Positions 26,775-35,712 of a stretch of 64,000 nt of DNA are shown here, piece by piece (positions within the stretch are counted from its first letter, which is position 1; every line of letters starts with the position of its first letter). Under the pieces are notes generated by a model. That model had not been told where the DNA came from and searched no databases. It was given only the letters and a program-made list of their open reading frames with translations. The stretch is taken from positions 1,784,446 to 1,848,445 of the forward strand of contig NZ_CP120131.1 in NCBI RefSeq assembly GCF_034039665.1. Direction: 5' to 3'. Both the position numbers and the translations under genes were made by a program. The DNA is from Mammaliicoccus sp. Dog046. GTDB lineage: Bacteria > Bacillota > Bacilli > Staphylococcales > Staphylococcaceae.

Positions 26775-27075
26775 TCTACACCTCGTACAGACTTATCTCA
26801 TGGTATAAGTCTTCAATTTATTGTAAATAAATGTTTTACAATACTTTTTTTTATAATTCCCTTTTTTCTACTGTTCTAACTTTTTAACATTCTCATGTTA
26901 ATTTGAACCGATATTGATTTTATCTTATATGAAGTTATCGAATCAAGAATAATATACCCATTTAATGAATTGTAAAATAAAAAATTAACATTTACTTTAC
27001 ATTATAAGCAAACAGTTTACATTATTACCTTTATATATTAAGCTTATGTTGTATCGAAAAAGATGGGGTGAAAAA
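26775..27075. other. Divergent spacer between the TagF-like gene and tarD
   Basis: About 300 bases, very AT-rich, holding promoters for both directions. TTTACA occurs twice upstream of tarD (about 26995 and 27015), but no -35/-10 pair stands out. No palindromic operator was found. Confidence 0.4.
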
Positions 27076-27468
27076 ATGCGTAGAGTAATTACTTATGGAA
27101 CTTATGATTTATTACATTACGGCCATATCGAGCTGTTAAGAAGAGCTAAGCAAAATGGTGACTATTTAATTGTTGCTTTATCGACAGATGAATTTAATAA
27201 GTTGAAAAATAAAAAATCATATTACAATTATGAACAAAGAAAAATGATGCTTGAATCTATTAGATATGTTGACCTTGTAATTCCTGAGAACAATTGGGAA
27301 CAAAAAACAGATGATGTTTTAAATTACAAAGTAGACACTTTCTTAATGGGTCATGATTGGGAAGGCGAATTTGACTTCCTTAAAGAACATTGTGAAGTCA
27401 TTTATCTTAAAAGAACTGAAGGTATCTCAACTACTCAAATTAAAAAAGAATTATACGGTAACGAATAG
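27076..27468 (+). CDS. tarD: Glycerol-3-phosphate cytidylyltransferase
   Basis: 130 residues, nucleotidyltransferase superfamily. It carries the HxGH motif (LLHYGHIELLRRAK, near residues 14-17) and the RTEGISTTQIK motif near the C-terminus. It makes CDP-glycerol from CTP and sn-glycerol 3-phosphate for wall teichoic acid. Length matches TagD/TarD (about 130). The ATG at 27076 follows GGGGTG; the longer frame from 27046 lacks family similarity. It is monocistronic, with its own terminator, divergent from the polymerase. Confidence 0.95.
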   Translation: MRRVITYGTYDLLHYGHIELLRRAKQNGDYLIVALSTDEFNKLKNKKSYYNYEQRKMMLESIRYVDLVIPENNWEQKTDDVLNYKVDTFLMGHDWEGEFDFLKEHCEVIYLKRTEGISTTQIKKELYGNE

Positions 27469-27495
27469 AACACTTAATTGTGTTCTTTTTTTCGC
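27467..27495 (+). terminator. tarD terminator
   Basis: GAACAC and GTGTTC arms around TTAATT, followed by seven T's, immediately after the tarD stop. Confidence 0.8.
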
Positions 27496-27557
27496 ATACA
27501 AATGTAAATATTTAACATAATTGTATTTATAAAGTAAATAAACATCAGGAGTGACAA

Positions 27558-28684
27558 ATGAAAAAATTACTTTTACTTACATTCATTTTATTTATCATTG
27601 GTTGTATTTTCTTAAGTATGCGTATATTTATATTCAATGATAATCAAAATCAGTATACACATCCAAAAAATACACCTAATAAAAACATTTCAAAGCAACA
27701 ACAACTATCCACTCAAAAAAAGGTTGATAACATAGACAACTATTTAAAAAGCATTTATTTTACTGGGAATATTACAGTATATGAAAAAATAAACGAATTA
27801 TGGATAGAGCTTATGGTTATAGAAACTATGAACTTGGCATTAAGCACGATTCGGAATCCATGTATTTGCTTGGATCTGCGAATAAATTTGTGACAGGTAT
27901 GATTATTAAACAGCTTGAAGAAGAAGGAAAAATCCACTTAGATGACAATGTAAATCGTTATATACCCCTATTCCATCTTCAACAGAACTATCCAATTACA
28001 GTACGTGATTTAGTCTTACATACAAGCGGATTACCTAAACTGAAAGCTAATCCCCTTACGCACGGTCTAGATAGCGCTATTGAAGATATTAAAGCAAAGG
28101 ACTTTGACCCTTACACGTATCATCTATACAACTATAATGATGTGAACTATATTGTATTAGCTAAGATAATTGAAAATGTCACCCACCAACCCTTTCAAAA
28201 AAGTTTAGATAAATATATTATTCAGAAACTCAATTTGAAACATACATCTTTATTTGACTCAACTCAGCATCATACTTTGTTTGTAAAAGGTTATGAACTT
28301 AAAAATAATCAAGTGACATACACGCCAACACGCTATTTAGACAAATATTATGGTGCAGGCAATGTTTATATTTCGACTAATGATATGGCTAAAATCGTTT
28401 TAAATTTCAAAAATGGACATTTATTAAATAAAAACTCTACACAAAATTTATTAGCGCCCGCTAAATTCAACCTGTACCCTGGAACATATCGATACGGATT
28501 TTATAATTATCCAAAACATCAAAGATATAGAGGGCTCTTCTACAAAAATGACTTCGTAACCTATTCCAATAAAAATTACGTTGTTTCAATTGCTAGCAAT
28601 AAATTACCTCAACCTTATGATGGTCAATTAGAAAAACATTTAAAACACATTTTCACAAAAATATTAAACCAAAAATTATCTTAG
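27558..28684 (+). pseudogene. fmtA-like serine esterase/penicillin-binding protein, frameshifted
   Basis: Two reading frames (27558-27893 and 27800-28684) together encode one protein of about 375 residues. The first gives a signal-anchor (MKKLLLLTFILFIIGCIFL), a polar linker and the start of the beta-lactamase fold (YFTGNITVYEK). The second continues RAYGYRNYELG and has the catalytic SxxK (YLLGSANKFVTG) and a YxN-like region (YNYNDVNYI). FmtA of S. aureus removes D-alanine from teichoic acid and has the very similar GSAQKF. The break is at six A's (27784-27789); one more A would restore the frame. It may be a real inactivation, a phase-variable tract or a sequence error. Confidence 0.75.
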
Positions 28685-28704
28685 ATATAACAAAGGTGCA
28701 GAAT

Positions 28705-28872
28705 GGGAGCGGGACAGAAATCTTATTAATATAAAAAAGATTTCGTAGTCCCGCCCCGGCAAGGATGACTAGAGTTGAAAAAAGTTTGATACAAGCGCAT
28801 TTTCAACTCAGTCATCTACTGCCGAGATACCAAAAGATCCTGAGACATTATATTATGTCCCAGGATTATTTT
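28705..28872 (+). repeat. ~165-bp GGGAGCGGGACAG element, left arm of an inverted pair
   Basis: It begins GGGAGCGGGACAGAAATCT, contains AGATTTCGTAGTCCCGCCCC, which pairs with its own beginning as a hairpin, then CATTTTCAACTCAGTCATCT, and ends in ATTATGTCCCAGGATT. The same element occurs reversed at 29791-29951, and its first 60 bases at 37127. Staphylococcal spacers commonly hold elements with this beginning; that is from memory. It can terminate the fmtA-like transcript. Confidence 0.8.
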
Positions 28873-28933
28873 TTTGCGCATGCTTTCCGCGGGCACCGCG
28901 GGAGTCAGCGCAATAAATGCTTGTGATAATACG

Positions 28934-29266
28934 CTAACGAGATAGTTCTGGGAAACAATCCTGTTAGAAATTCTAACGAGATAGAAAGTGGAAACAATCT
29001 CGTTAGCGGTTCAATTTGCGATTTTAGTGTGTAAAAAACGACAAAATACATCCAAATAGCGCTCTAACGAGATAGTTCTGGGAAACAATCCTGTTAGATA
29101 TTCTAACGAGATAGAAAGTAAAAACAATCTCGTTAACGGTTCAATTTGCGATTTTCGTGTGTAAAAAACAAAAAAATACATCCAAATAGCGCTCTAACGT
29201 GATAGTTCTAGGAAACAATCCTGTTAGATATTCTAACGAGATAGAAAGTAAAAACAATCTCGTTAG
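28934..29266. repeat. 130-bp tandem repeat of paired palindromes
   Basis: Units begin at 28934, 29064 and 29194 (the last partial), exactly 130 bp apart. Each has two hairpins with CTAACGAGAT on the left and AATCYYGTTAG-type right arms, then GGTTCAATTTGCGATTTT and ACATCCAAATAGCGCT. The same palindrome occurs alone at 7157-7192. There are no ORFs of substance and it appears noncoding. Before it, 28873-28933 holds a GC-rich CCGCGGGCACCGCGGG hairpin. Confidence 0.8.
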
Positions 29267-29273
29267 CCATGCT

Positions 29274-29790
29274 CAATGTTGCATGTCGACCTCCACTTGC
29301 AATGTTCAACGCTCCAATGTTGCATGTCGACCTCCACTTGCAATGTTCAACGCTCCAATGTTGCTTGTCGACCTCCACTTGCAATATTCAGAGCCTCAAT
29401 GTTGCATGTCGACCTCCACTTGCAATGTTCAGCGCCTCAATGTTGCATGTCGACCTCCACTTGCAATGTTCAACGCTCCAATGTTGCATGTCGACCTCCA
29501 CTTGCAATGTTCAACGCTCCAATGTTGCTTGTCGACCTCCACTTGCAATATTCAGAGCCTCAATGTTGCATGTCGACCTCCACTTGCAATGTTCAACGCT
29601 CCAATGTTGCTTGTCAGCCTTCACTTGCAATGTTCAGCGTCCCAATGTTGCTTGTCATCCTCCACTTGCAATATTCAACGCTTCAATGTTGCTTGTCGAC
29701 CTCCACTTGCAATATTCAACGCTCCAATGTTGCTTGTCAGCCTCCACTTGCAATATTCAGCGCTCCAATGTTGCTTGTCGAAAGTTAAAA
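29274..29790. repeat. 41-bp tandem array, 12 copies plus a partial
   Basis: Units start at 29274 and every 41 bases to 29766. Each contains CAATGTTGC, then TGTCGACCTCCACTTGCAAT, then a TTCARMGC end. Variants alternate (GCATGTCGAC or GCTTGTCGAC; CAATGTTCAACG or CAATATTCAGAG), suggesting multi-unit duplication. Because 41 is not a multiple of three and the unit has few stops, all three forward frames stay open, creating spurious overlapping ORFs of 170-216 codons. No ribosome site or bias supports coding. Confidence 0.9.
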
Positions 29791-29951
29791 GAGGCTGGGA
29801 CATAATATATGTCTCAGCCTCTTTGAGTACCTTGGCAGTAGATGACTGAGTTGAAAATGCGCTTGTATCAATCTTTTTTCAACTCTAGTCATCTTTGCCG
29901 GGGCGGGACTACGAAATCTTTTTTTATAAATTAGATTTCTGTCCCGCTCCC
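29791..29951 (-). repeat. ~160-bp GGGAGCGGGACAG element, right arm of the inverted pair
   Basis: Reverse complement of 28705-28872 with small differences. It has its own hairpin GAGGCTGGGACATAA/GTCTCAGCCTC at the left end and the GGGCGGGACTACGAAATCT hairpin at the right. It ends two bases before the stop of the leftward tarX-like gene and so may terminate it. Confidence 0.8.
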
Positions 29952-29953
29952 TT

Positions 29954-31006
29954 TTAATGTGATATTTTTTTACTTTTATTTCTAACACTTCGTAAGTTCA
30001 TTTTAGTTATAAGTTTGATTCGTTTCATTTTATAATGTCTAAATGTTTTCTTATCTGTATTTTCATTTATTTGTGTTGCTACTTGAACATATGATTGATA
30101 ATTTTTTGTTGTAGCTATCGTCAATATTAATGATTTTAATTCTTTCACATGTTTAGTGTCTATATGCTCGATAACCTCAAAATATGATATTGCTGCATTT
30201 AATAATTGGTCAATATCTTCGACTTTCATAAAATTATTACGAATTAGGAAGTAAATGATTAAATAGTCCATTCTATAGCTATAATAATTTCCTACTTTTT
30301 CTTTTAATTCGTTTAAAATTATTAATGACTGTTTTCTCACTTCTGTTGCATCGTTCAAATATTTTTCAATGTTTTTATAACTCGTAGCAATGATGGAGTC
30401 TTCAACACCAATATTATAAAGATACGATACGTGATCAATAACTGTGATTTTACTTTTCGCCCAAGCTTTTAAATTAAATGTATGTTCTTCACAGAATGTA
30501 ATGCCTTCATCAAATTTAATATCTGATAATATTTCACGTTTATATAATTTACCGTATGGACCAATGGATTGAATGACTTCAGGTGTACGATTTAACGTCG
30601 TTCTTTCAACTGGTTTCAAATCATTATATGTTTGAATTGTTCTAACTTCGTCGCCAATTAAATGTGCTACTTTACCAACGACTATATCAGTATTATGTAA
30701 TTTAATCGTATCTACCATTTGATCAATGACATCTGCACCAAGTTTATCATCTGCATCACAGAACATGATATACTTTCCTTTAGCGATACGTATGCCTTCA
30801 TTTCGTGTTGCTGCGGCACCTTGGTTTTCATTATTAACTAATACGATATTTGGATTATCGATATTACTAATCACATCTGCACTGTTATCAGCAGACCCGT
30901 CATTGATACAAATGATTTCATGTGCATACTTACTCTTAATAGATTGTATCGTTTCTTCTATCGTCTTCTCCGCATTATAAACCGGTATAATAACACTAAC
31001 TTCCAT
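29954..31006 (-). CDS. tarX: GT2-family glycosyltransferase, TarX-like
   Basis: 350 residues. N-terminal GT-A/GT2 domain: MEVSVIIPVYNAEKTIEETI, ICINDGSADNSA, and the metal-binding region MFCDADDKLG near residue 90. A helical C-terminal part of about 150 residues follows, with a basic end. Order and strand after tagG-tarB match the staphylococcal tagG-tarB-tarX-tarD locus (from memory), hence the symbol. Its precise role in wall teichoic acid assembly is not established. The ATG overlaps the tarB stop (TAATG). Confidence 0.75.
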   Translation of the reverse strand: MEVSVIIPVYNAEKTIEETIQSIKSKYAHEIICINDGSADNSADVISNIDNPNIVLVNNENQGAAATRNEGIRIAKGKYIMFCDADDKLGADVIDQMVDTIKLHNTDIVVGKVAHLIGDEVRTIQTYNDLKPVERTTLNRTPEVIQSIGPYGKLYKREILSDIKFDEGITFCEEHTFNLKAWAKSKITVIDHVSYLYNIGVEDSIIATSYKNIEKYLNDATEVRKQSLIILNELKEKVGNYYSYRMDYLIIYFLIRNNFMKVEDIDQLLNAAISYFEVIEHIDTKHVKELKSLILTIATTKNYQSYVQVATQINENTDKKTFRHYKMKRIKLITKMNLRSVRNKSKKISH

Positions 31007-32082
31007 TAGTTATTCTCCTTTTTAATAAAATCAATTAGTTTTTCTGTTGCATTAAATGTCGTATATTGATGCCACATTGGCTTAATTTGATCATTCAATT
31101 CCGCTTCATTCACTAAGTTATATAAAGCATCTAAATTAAATGCTTTATTCACTTTCGTCATTTCATAATAATACGTATTTAAACCACGCATTTCATTATA
31201 TTTTTCTTCATCATAGCAATAAAATATTATAGGCTTATCTAATATTGACGCCTCTATACTTAACGAGCTATAGTCCGTTATAATCACATCTGCCATTTCA
31301 ACGAGTGTTTGTATATCTCTAGAATCAGATTCTGAATGATTAATACTTGGATGTAGCTTAGTAATTAAATTATATTCTGGGCAATTTTGTTCGAATGCTT
31401 TTTGATCAATTGTATGAATCTCATTCGTATAATCTCTGTACGTCGGTACATATAATGCGATTTTCTTACCTGTTTGATTAGATTGCGTATGTTCTGCGTA
31501 TTTATCTAAACGAGGTAACCCAATAGGCAATATTTGATCTTCTTTAGCATCTAAACTATCTATAAATATTTGTTTCATAATATCTGAACTTACTAAATAG
31601 TAATCCGTAAAATGATATACAGATAAATAATTATTAATGAGTTGTTCATTGGATTGATCAATACTATTATCTTCAAGACCAAATTTTTTCAAAGCACCTG
31701 CAGCATGCCATGTTTGAATAACAGTTTGATTATTGTGCTTACTGATACTCCCTAATAATAAATAATATGTATCAATTATGACTGTTTTACTTGTCTTAAT
31801 TGCTTTTAATTGTTGAAAGACATATTTATTTCTTAGATTAATTACACGATCAACGTTCAGCGATTTCGCGTATTCAATCCATTTTGGATGAGCAATAATC
31901 GTAATTTGAAATTTTTCTTTCTTTAAAGCTTCAATGATTGGGCTAATATCTTCTTTAAAAGTCATAAACACAACGACATGATTATCATTAATATTATGTT
32001 TGAAACATGTATCAAACACTTTAATTCCTGTTAGATACATTTGCTTAACTATATTTCTAATCACTTTGACACTTCCTAACAT
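31006..32082 (-). CDS. tarB: Teichoic acid glycerol-phosphate primase
   Basis: About 358 residues, Glyphos_transf family. Motifs are IQTWHAAGALKKFGLED (catalytic His near residue 140) and VIITDYSSLSIEASILDKP, then NEMRGLNTYYYEM. It adds the first glycerol phosphate to ManNAc-GlcNAc-PP-undecaprenol on the cytoplasmic membrane face. A longer frame starts at 32115, but its first codons lie in the terminator hairpin of tagG, so I prefer the ATG at 32082. The ribosome site is weak and the exact start is uncertain. Confidence 0.85.
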   Translation of the reverse strand: MLGSVKVIRNIVKQMYLTGIKVFDTCFKHNINDNHVVVFMTFKEDISPIIEALKKEKFQITIIAHPKWIEYAKSLNVDRVINLRNKYVFQQLKAIKTSKTVIIDTYYLLLGSISKHNNQTVIQTWHAAGALKKFGLEDNSIDQSNEQLINNYLSVYHFTDYYLVSSDIMKQIFIDSLDAKEDQILPIGLPRLDKYAEHTQSNQTGKKIALYVPTYRDYTNEIHTIDQKAFEQNCPEYNLITKLHPSINHSESDSRDIQTLVEMADVIITDYSSLSIEASILDKPIIFYCYDEEKYNEMRGLNTYYYEMTKVNKAFNLDALYNLVNEAELNDQIKPMWHQYTTFNATEKLIDFIKKENN

Positions 32083-32102
32083 TCTCTTAATCTTTATAAA
32101 AT

Positions 32103-32132
32103 AAGGCTGGGACATAAATGCCTCAGCCTCTT
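32103..32132 (-). terminator. tagG terminator
   Basis: AAGAGGCTGA and TCCCAGCCTT arms read leftward, followed by ATTTTA. It separates tagG from tarB, so read-through or a hidden promoter must supply tarB. Confidence 0.6.
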
Positions 32133-32146
32133 TAGTTATTTAAATT

Positions 32147-32950
32147 TTAAATGAAATCAGCAAATCTTTGTCTGAATTTAACATGTAGAATTGAACCTAC
32201 TACAAAGAATAATAACGTCACGCAAACATTATATAATGCTAATTGCCAATGATCTATGATATACCAATTATTATATAAAATTGCAGCTCTATATCCTTCT
32301 GCAAAGAAGAAGACTGGATTTAATTTCATAATCATTTCTACAACAGATCCCTTGTCTGGAATCCATAAGATTGGTGATAAATAGAATAACATTCTTAACA
32401 ATGCTTGCATCGCCATTTGCGTATCTCGAATGAGCACGCCAAGTGTTGATGTTAATAATGAAACTGAAAATGCAAATATATAAACGAACGGCATTAATAT
32501 GATTAATTGTATAACATAAATTGATGGTACGATACCTGATGCCATACATATAAGCATAATCACGATCACTAATATAATATGGCCATAAAATCTACTTGTT
32601 AAAATATAAGCTGGTATTGCGGACAACGGGAAGTTCATCTTGGCTACTTGATTAAATCTTGAACCAATCGATTTCGTTCCTTCAAGTACACCTTGGTTCA
32701 CAAAGAACCACATACTAATTCCGACTAACAAATATAAAATAAATGGTACGCCATCTATTGGAGCATTTTGTCTAATACCAAATCCAAAGGCAAACCAATA
32801 TACAAAGATTTGTAAAATAGGATTAATAAGTTCCCACGCTAGCCCAAGATAATTATCATGGTTAGATATTTTCAACTGGAACTGTGCCAACCTTTGTATT
32901 AAATAAAAGTTTTTTAAGTGCTCTTTAATCACTGTAAATACAGCATGCAT
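32147..32950 (-). CDS. tagG: Wall teichoic acid exporter permease
   Basis: 267 residues, ABC-2 permease with about six membrane helices and the family phrase NHDNYLGLAWELINPILQI. It exports lipid-linked teichoic acid with TagH, encoded divergently at 33.2 kb. The ATG at 32950 gives a protein of usual length (about 270) and has GAGAGTG upstream; the longer frame to 32986 adds a non-conserved polar extension. The neighbours tarB and tarX make the exported polymer. It is distinct from the second permease at 14.0 kb. Confidence 0.93.
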   Translation of the reverse strand: MHAVFTVIKEHLKNFYLIQRLAQFQLKISNHDNYLGLAWELINPILQIFVYWFAFGFGIRQNAPIDGVPFILYLLVGISMWFFVNQGVLEGTKSIGSRFNQVAKMNFPLSAIPAYILTSRFYGHIILVIVIMLICMASGIVPSIYVIQLIILMPFVYIFAFSVSLLTSTLGVLIRDTQMAMQALLRMLFYLSPILWIPDKGSVVEMIMKLNPVFFFAEGYRAAILYNNWYIIDHWQLALYNVCVTLLFFVVGSILHVKFRQRFADFI

Positions 32951-33115
32951 GAATATCACTCTCTCGCTTCGACATTTATTACTCATTCAATAATATAGCA
33001 TCATTTCACATAAGATGATATATTTATCTTTAGGTAAATCTGATAATTATAGAACATATTTAATTTACATGATTCCAACAAAATTTACAATAAATTTACT
33101 AAACTCTCAAAATAA

Positions 33116-33952
<837 letters not shown>

Positions 33953-33958
33953 TTATTA

Positions 33959-33996
33959 AAAAGCGTAGTGATGAAATATCATCACTACGCTTTTTT
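33959..33996. terminator. Bidirectional terminator between tagH and the vra operon
   Basis: AAGCGTAGTGATGA (33961-33974) pairs perfectly with TCATCACTACGCTT (33979-33992). T runs lie on both sides as read from either strand. Confidence 0.9.
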
Positions 33997-34248
33997 GATT
34001 GTTATTTTAAGTTCCCCATATTCATTTACACATTTAATGTGATCTTTTTGTATATCCTTAAACAGTTTTTCTCCCATATAAATAGATTTTTTATATTGAA
34101 TTGTATACGATGGCCATTCGATTCCTAATAACAACCATTCACATACAAGTTGACCTGGTACTACCTCATCGTGTACAGGATTTTGATCATTGATTAAGTT
34201 CAAATAGTTATGTACATATTCGCTATTAAATATCATTTCATCACTCAC
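33985..34248 (-). CDS. Small MaoC-like hot-dog hydratase subunit
   Basis: 87 residues. The phrase NLINDQNPVHDEVVPGQLV holds the D-x-N-P-[LIV]-H catalytic pattern of MaoC/(R)-specific enoyl-CoA hydratases, followed by the usual PG turn. The protein is half the length of a stand-alone hydratase. The GTG start at 34248 overlaps the vraC stop (GTGA), so the two are translationally coupled; ATG at 34236 is an alternative. It matches in position the small gene after vraC in S. aureus (from memory). It probably pairs with VraC to form one hydratase; that is inference. Confidence 0.65.
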   Translation of the reverse strand: MSDEMIFNSEYVHNYLNLINDQNPVHDEVVPGQLVCEWLLLGIEWPSYTIQYKKSIYMGEKLFKDIQKDHIKCVNEYGELKITIKKA

Positions 34249-34601
34249 TGTTCTATAAATATTTGTTTTATTTCAATATATTGTTCACCTTCTTTTGAAA
34301 TTGTTAAAGTAAATTGATGTACTCGAAATTGTTTAATTTGTTTCGTGTAGTTATGTATTAAAGTAGCTTTATATTTTGTATCTATTTTGAGCTTTTTAAT
34401 GCGACGAATATTTGATTCTTTTAACAATACTTTACGGTGAATAAATGGTTTAAATAATTCGAATGATGGCCATACTTTAGCAATATAAAGATCAGGAACG
34501 TCATCTGTATTTAAATTTAGCAATGTTTTATATGCTTGTATTTCTTTTTTCGTAAATTCAATGTGCTTTGTCTCTATGCCATCTTCTAAAGAGTGCTGCA
34601 T
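34245..34601 (-). CDS. vraC: VraC-like protein, probable non-catalytic hot-dog partner
   Basis: 118 residues, similar in length and operon position to S. aureus VraC, a protein of unknown role in the vancomycin-responsive vra operon. It contains TKKEIQAYKTLLNL and VWPSFELFKPFI, reminiscent of the N-terminal hot-dog half of MaoC-like dehydratases, and a beta-rich end. It has no D-x4-H catalytic pair. The ATG at 34601 has GGAGGTGG eight bases upstream; GTG at 34613 is possible. It overlaps vraB by 44 bases and the next gene by 4, a tight operon. Confidence 0.6.
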   Translation of the reverse strand: MQHSLEDGIETKHIEFTKKEIQAYKTLLNLNTDDVPDLYIAKVWPSFELFKPFIHRKVLLKESNIRRIKKLKIDTKYKATLIHNYTKQIKQFRVHQFTLTISKEGEQYIEIKQIFIEQ

Positions 34602-35712
34602 GTCCCATTCCACCTCCGATTCCCATAGTTACGATTCCATTGTTTATCTCTTCCATATGAAATAGTCGTGTCACGAGCTGTGCACCACTTGCACCATATG
34701 GATGACCGATAGCTATTGCACCACCATATTTATTAAATTTCTCATCTGGCATATTTAATTGTTTCTTACTAGCGAGAACTTGTGAACTAAATGCTTCATT
34801 AAATTCAATCGCATCTATATCTTCAATCGTCATTTTATTTTTGTTTAATAATTGTGAAACAGCTGGCACTGGTCCTACACCCAATATATTAGGGTCTACA
34901 CCTTTTACGACACTATCAACAAATGTTATTCCTGTTTGATACCCTAAAGAAATCGCCTTTTCTTTACTCATAACGAGTAGTAAAACTGCACCATCATTTT
35001 TCATACAGCTATTGCCTACAGTTACAGTACCCTCCTTTATAAGTGGTTTAAACCGAGATAAAGTATTTAAATTTAATCTTGGTTTTACACTTTCATCGTT
35101 GCTAATCCATTCATTTCTCACTTTAATAGGCAATATTTCGCGTGATAAAAATCCATTATTTAATGCATTGAAGGTCTTTTGGTGACTAAAATATGCATAT
35201 TCATCTTGTTCTTCTCTTGTAACATGGTAAACTTGAGCGACATTTTCAGCCGCTTCTATCATGGACGGATCTTCCCCTTCAGGCGCAAATGGTGCTCTTT
35301 CGAAGAACTCAGGTGTATCTGAGGGATATAATGATTGTGGTCGTTTCATCTTCCACGGTGCACGACTCGTACTTTCTACGCCACCTGCGATATAAACATC
35401 TCCAGCTCCTGCTTGAACCATTCTACATGCATATGTAACTGCTTCTAATCCTGAACCACATTGTCTATCAATGGTTACTCCTGGTATTGACTGAGGTAAT
35501 GATGCTTCTAGTAATGATTTTCTAGCTATGTTACCTCCATTGCCAATAACATTGCCTAACACAACCTCTTGCATATTCTGTAGTGCATCTGTATGTTCTT
35601 CTTTAAAATATTCAAATAGTGGTTTTAATAACATCTCAGGTTCCAAATGTTTAAACACACCTCCATATTTTCCAAAAGCTGTTCTTTTAGCTGCTACAAT
35701 AATTGCTTCCAT
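34558..35712 (-). CDS. vraB: Acetyl-CoA C-acyltransferase (thiolase), VraB-like
   Basis: 384 residues, thiolase family. The nucleophilic cysteine is in TIDRQCGSGLEAVTYA (near residue 85), the catalytic His in IEFNEAFSSQ and GGAIAIGHPYGASGAQ (near 340), and the final Gly-rich TMGIGGGMGHAALF. The usual second active cysteine of the CxG motif is replaced: the end reads GGGMGHA where CIGGGMG is common, so the general acid Cys seems absent. It overlaps vraA. GGAGG is 6 bases before the ATG. Role: fatty acyl-CoA cleavage or condensation with VraA. Confidence 0.88.
   Translation of the reverse strand: MEAIIVAAKRTAFGKYGGVFKHLEPEMLLKPLFEYFKEEHTDALQNMQEVVLGNVIGNGGNIARKSLLEASLPQSIPGVTIDRQCGSGLEAVTYACRMVQAGAGDVYIAGGVESTSRAPWKMKRPQSLYPSDTPEFFERAPFAPEGEDPSMIEAAENVAQVYHVTREEQDEYAYFSHQKTFNALNNGFLSREILPIKVRNEWISNDESVKPRLNLNTLSRFKPLIKEGTVTVGNSCMKNDGAVLLLVMSKEKAISLGYQTGITFVDSVVKGVDPNILGVGPVPAVSQLLNKNKMTIEDIDAIEFNEAFSSQVLASKKQLNMPDEKFNKYGGAIAIGHPYGASGAQLVTRLFHMEEINNGIVTMGIGGGMGHAALFRRWHRDKAH

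Noticed and set aside
26775-27075. Riboswitch or T-box leader upstream of tarD or the TagF-like gene
   Set aside because: No conserved leader motif or stable structure could be recognised in this AT-rich spacer.
28873-28933. STAR-type staphylococcal repeat
   Set aside because: The GC-rich CCGCGGGCACCGCGGG hairpin does not match the STAR consensus as I remember it.
29274-29790. Possible CRISPR array
   Set aside because: Units are contiguous and nearly identical with no unique spacers, and no cas gene is in the window.
29199-29849. Three overlapping forward ORFs (170-216 codons) of cysteine-rich repeats
   Set aside because: They are the same 41-bp repeat read in three frames. There is no ribosome site or codon bias, and all frames are open only because the unit is not a multiple of three.
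28705-29951. Composite transposon or insertion sequence
   Set aside because: Long inverted repeats are present but no transposase ORF lies between or beside them, and I saw no target-site duplication.
31006-32115. tarB start at 32115
   Set aside because: Its first codons would lie in the tagG terminator hairpin; the ATG at 32082 is preferred, although its ribosome site is weak.
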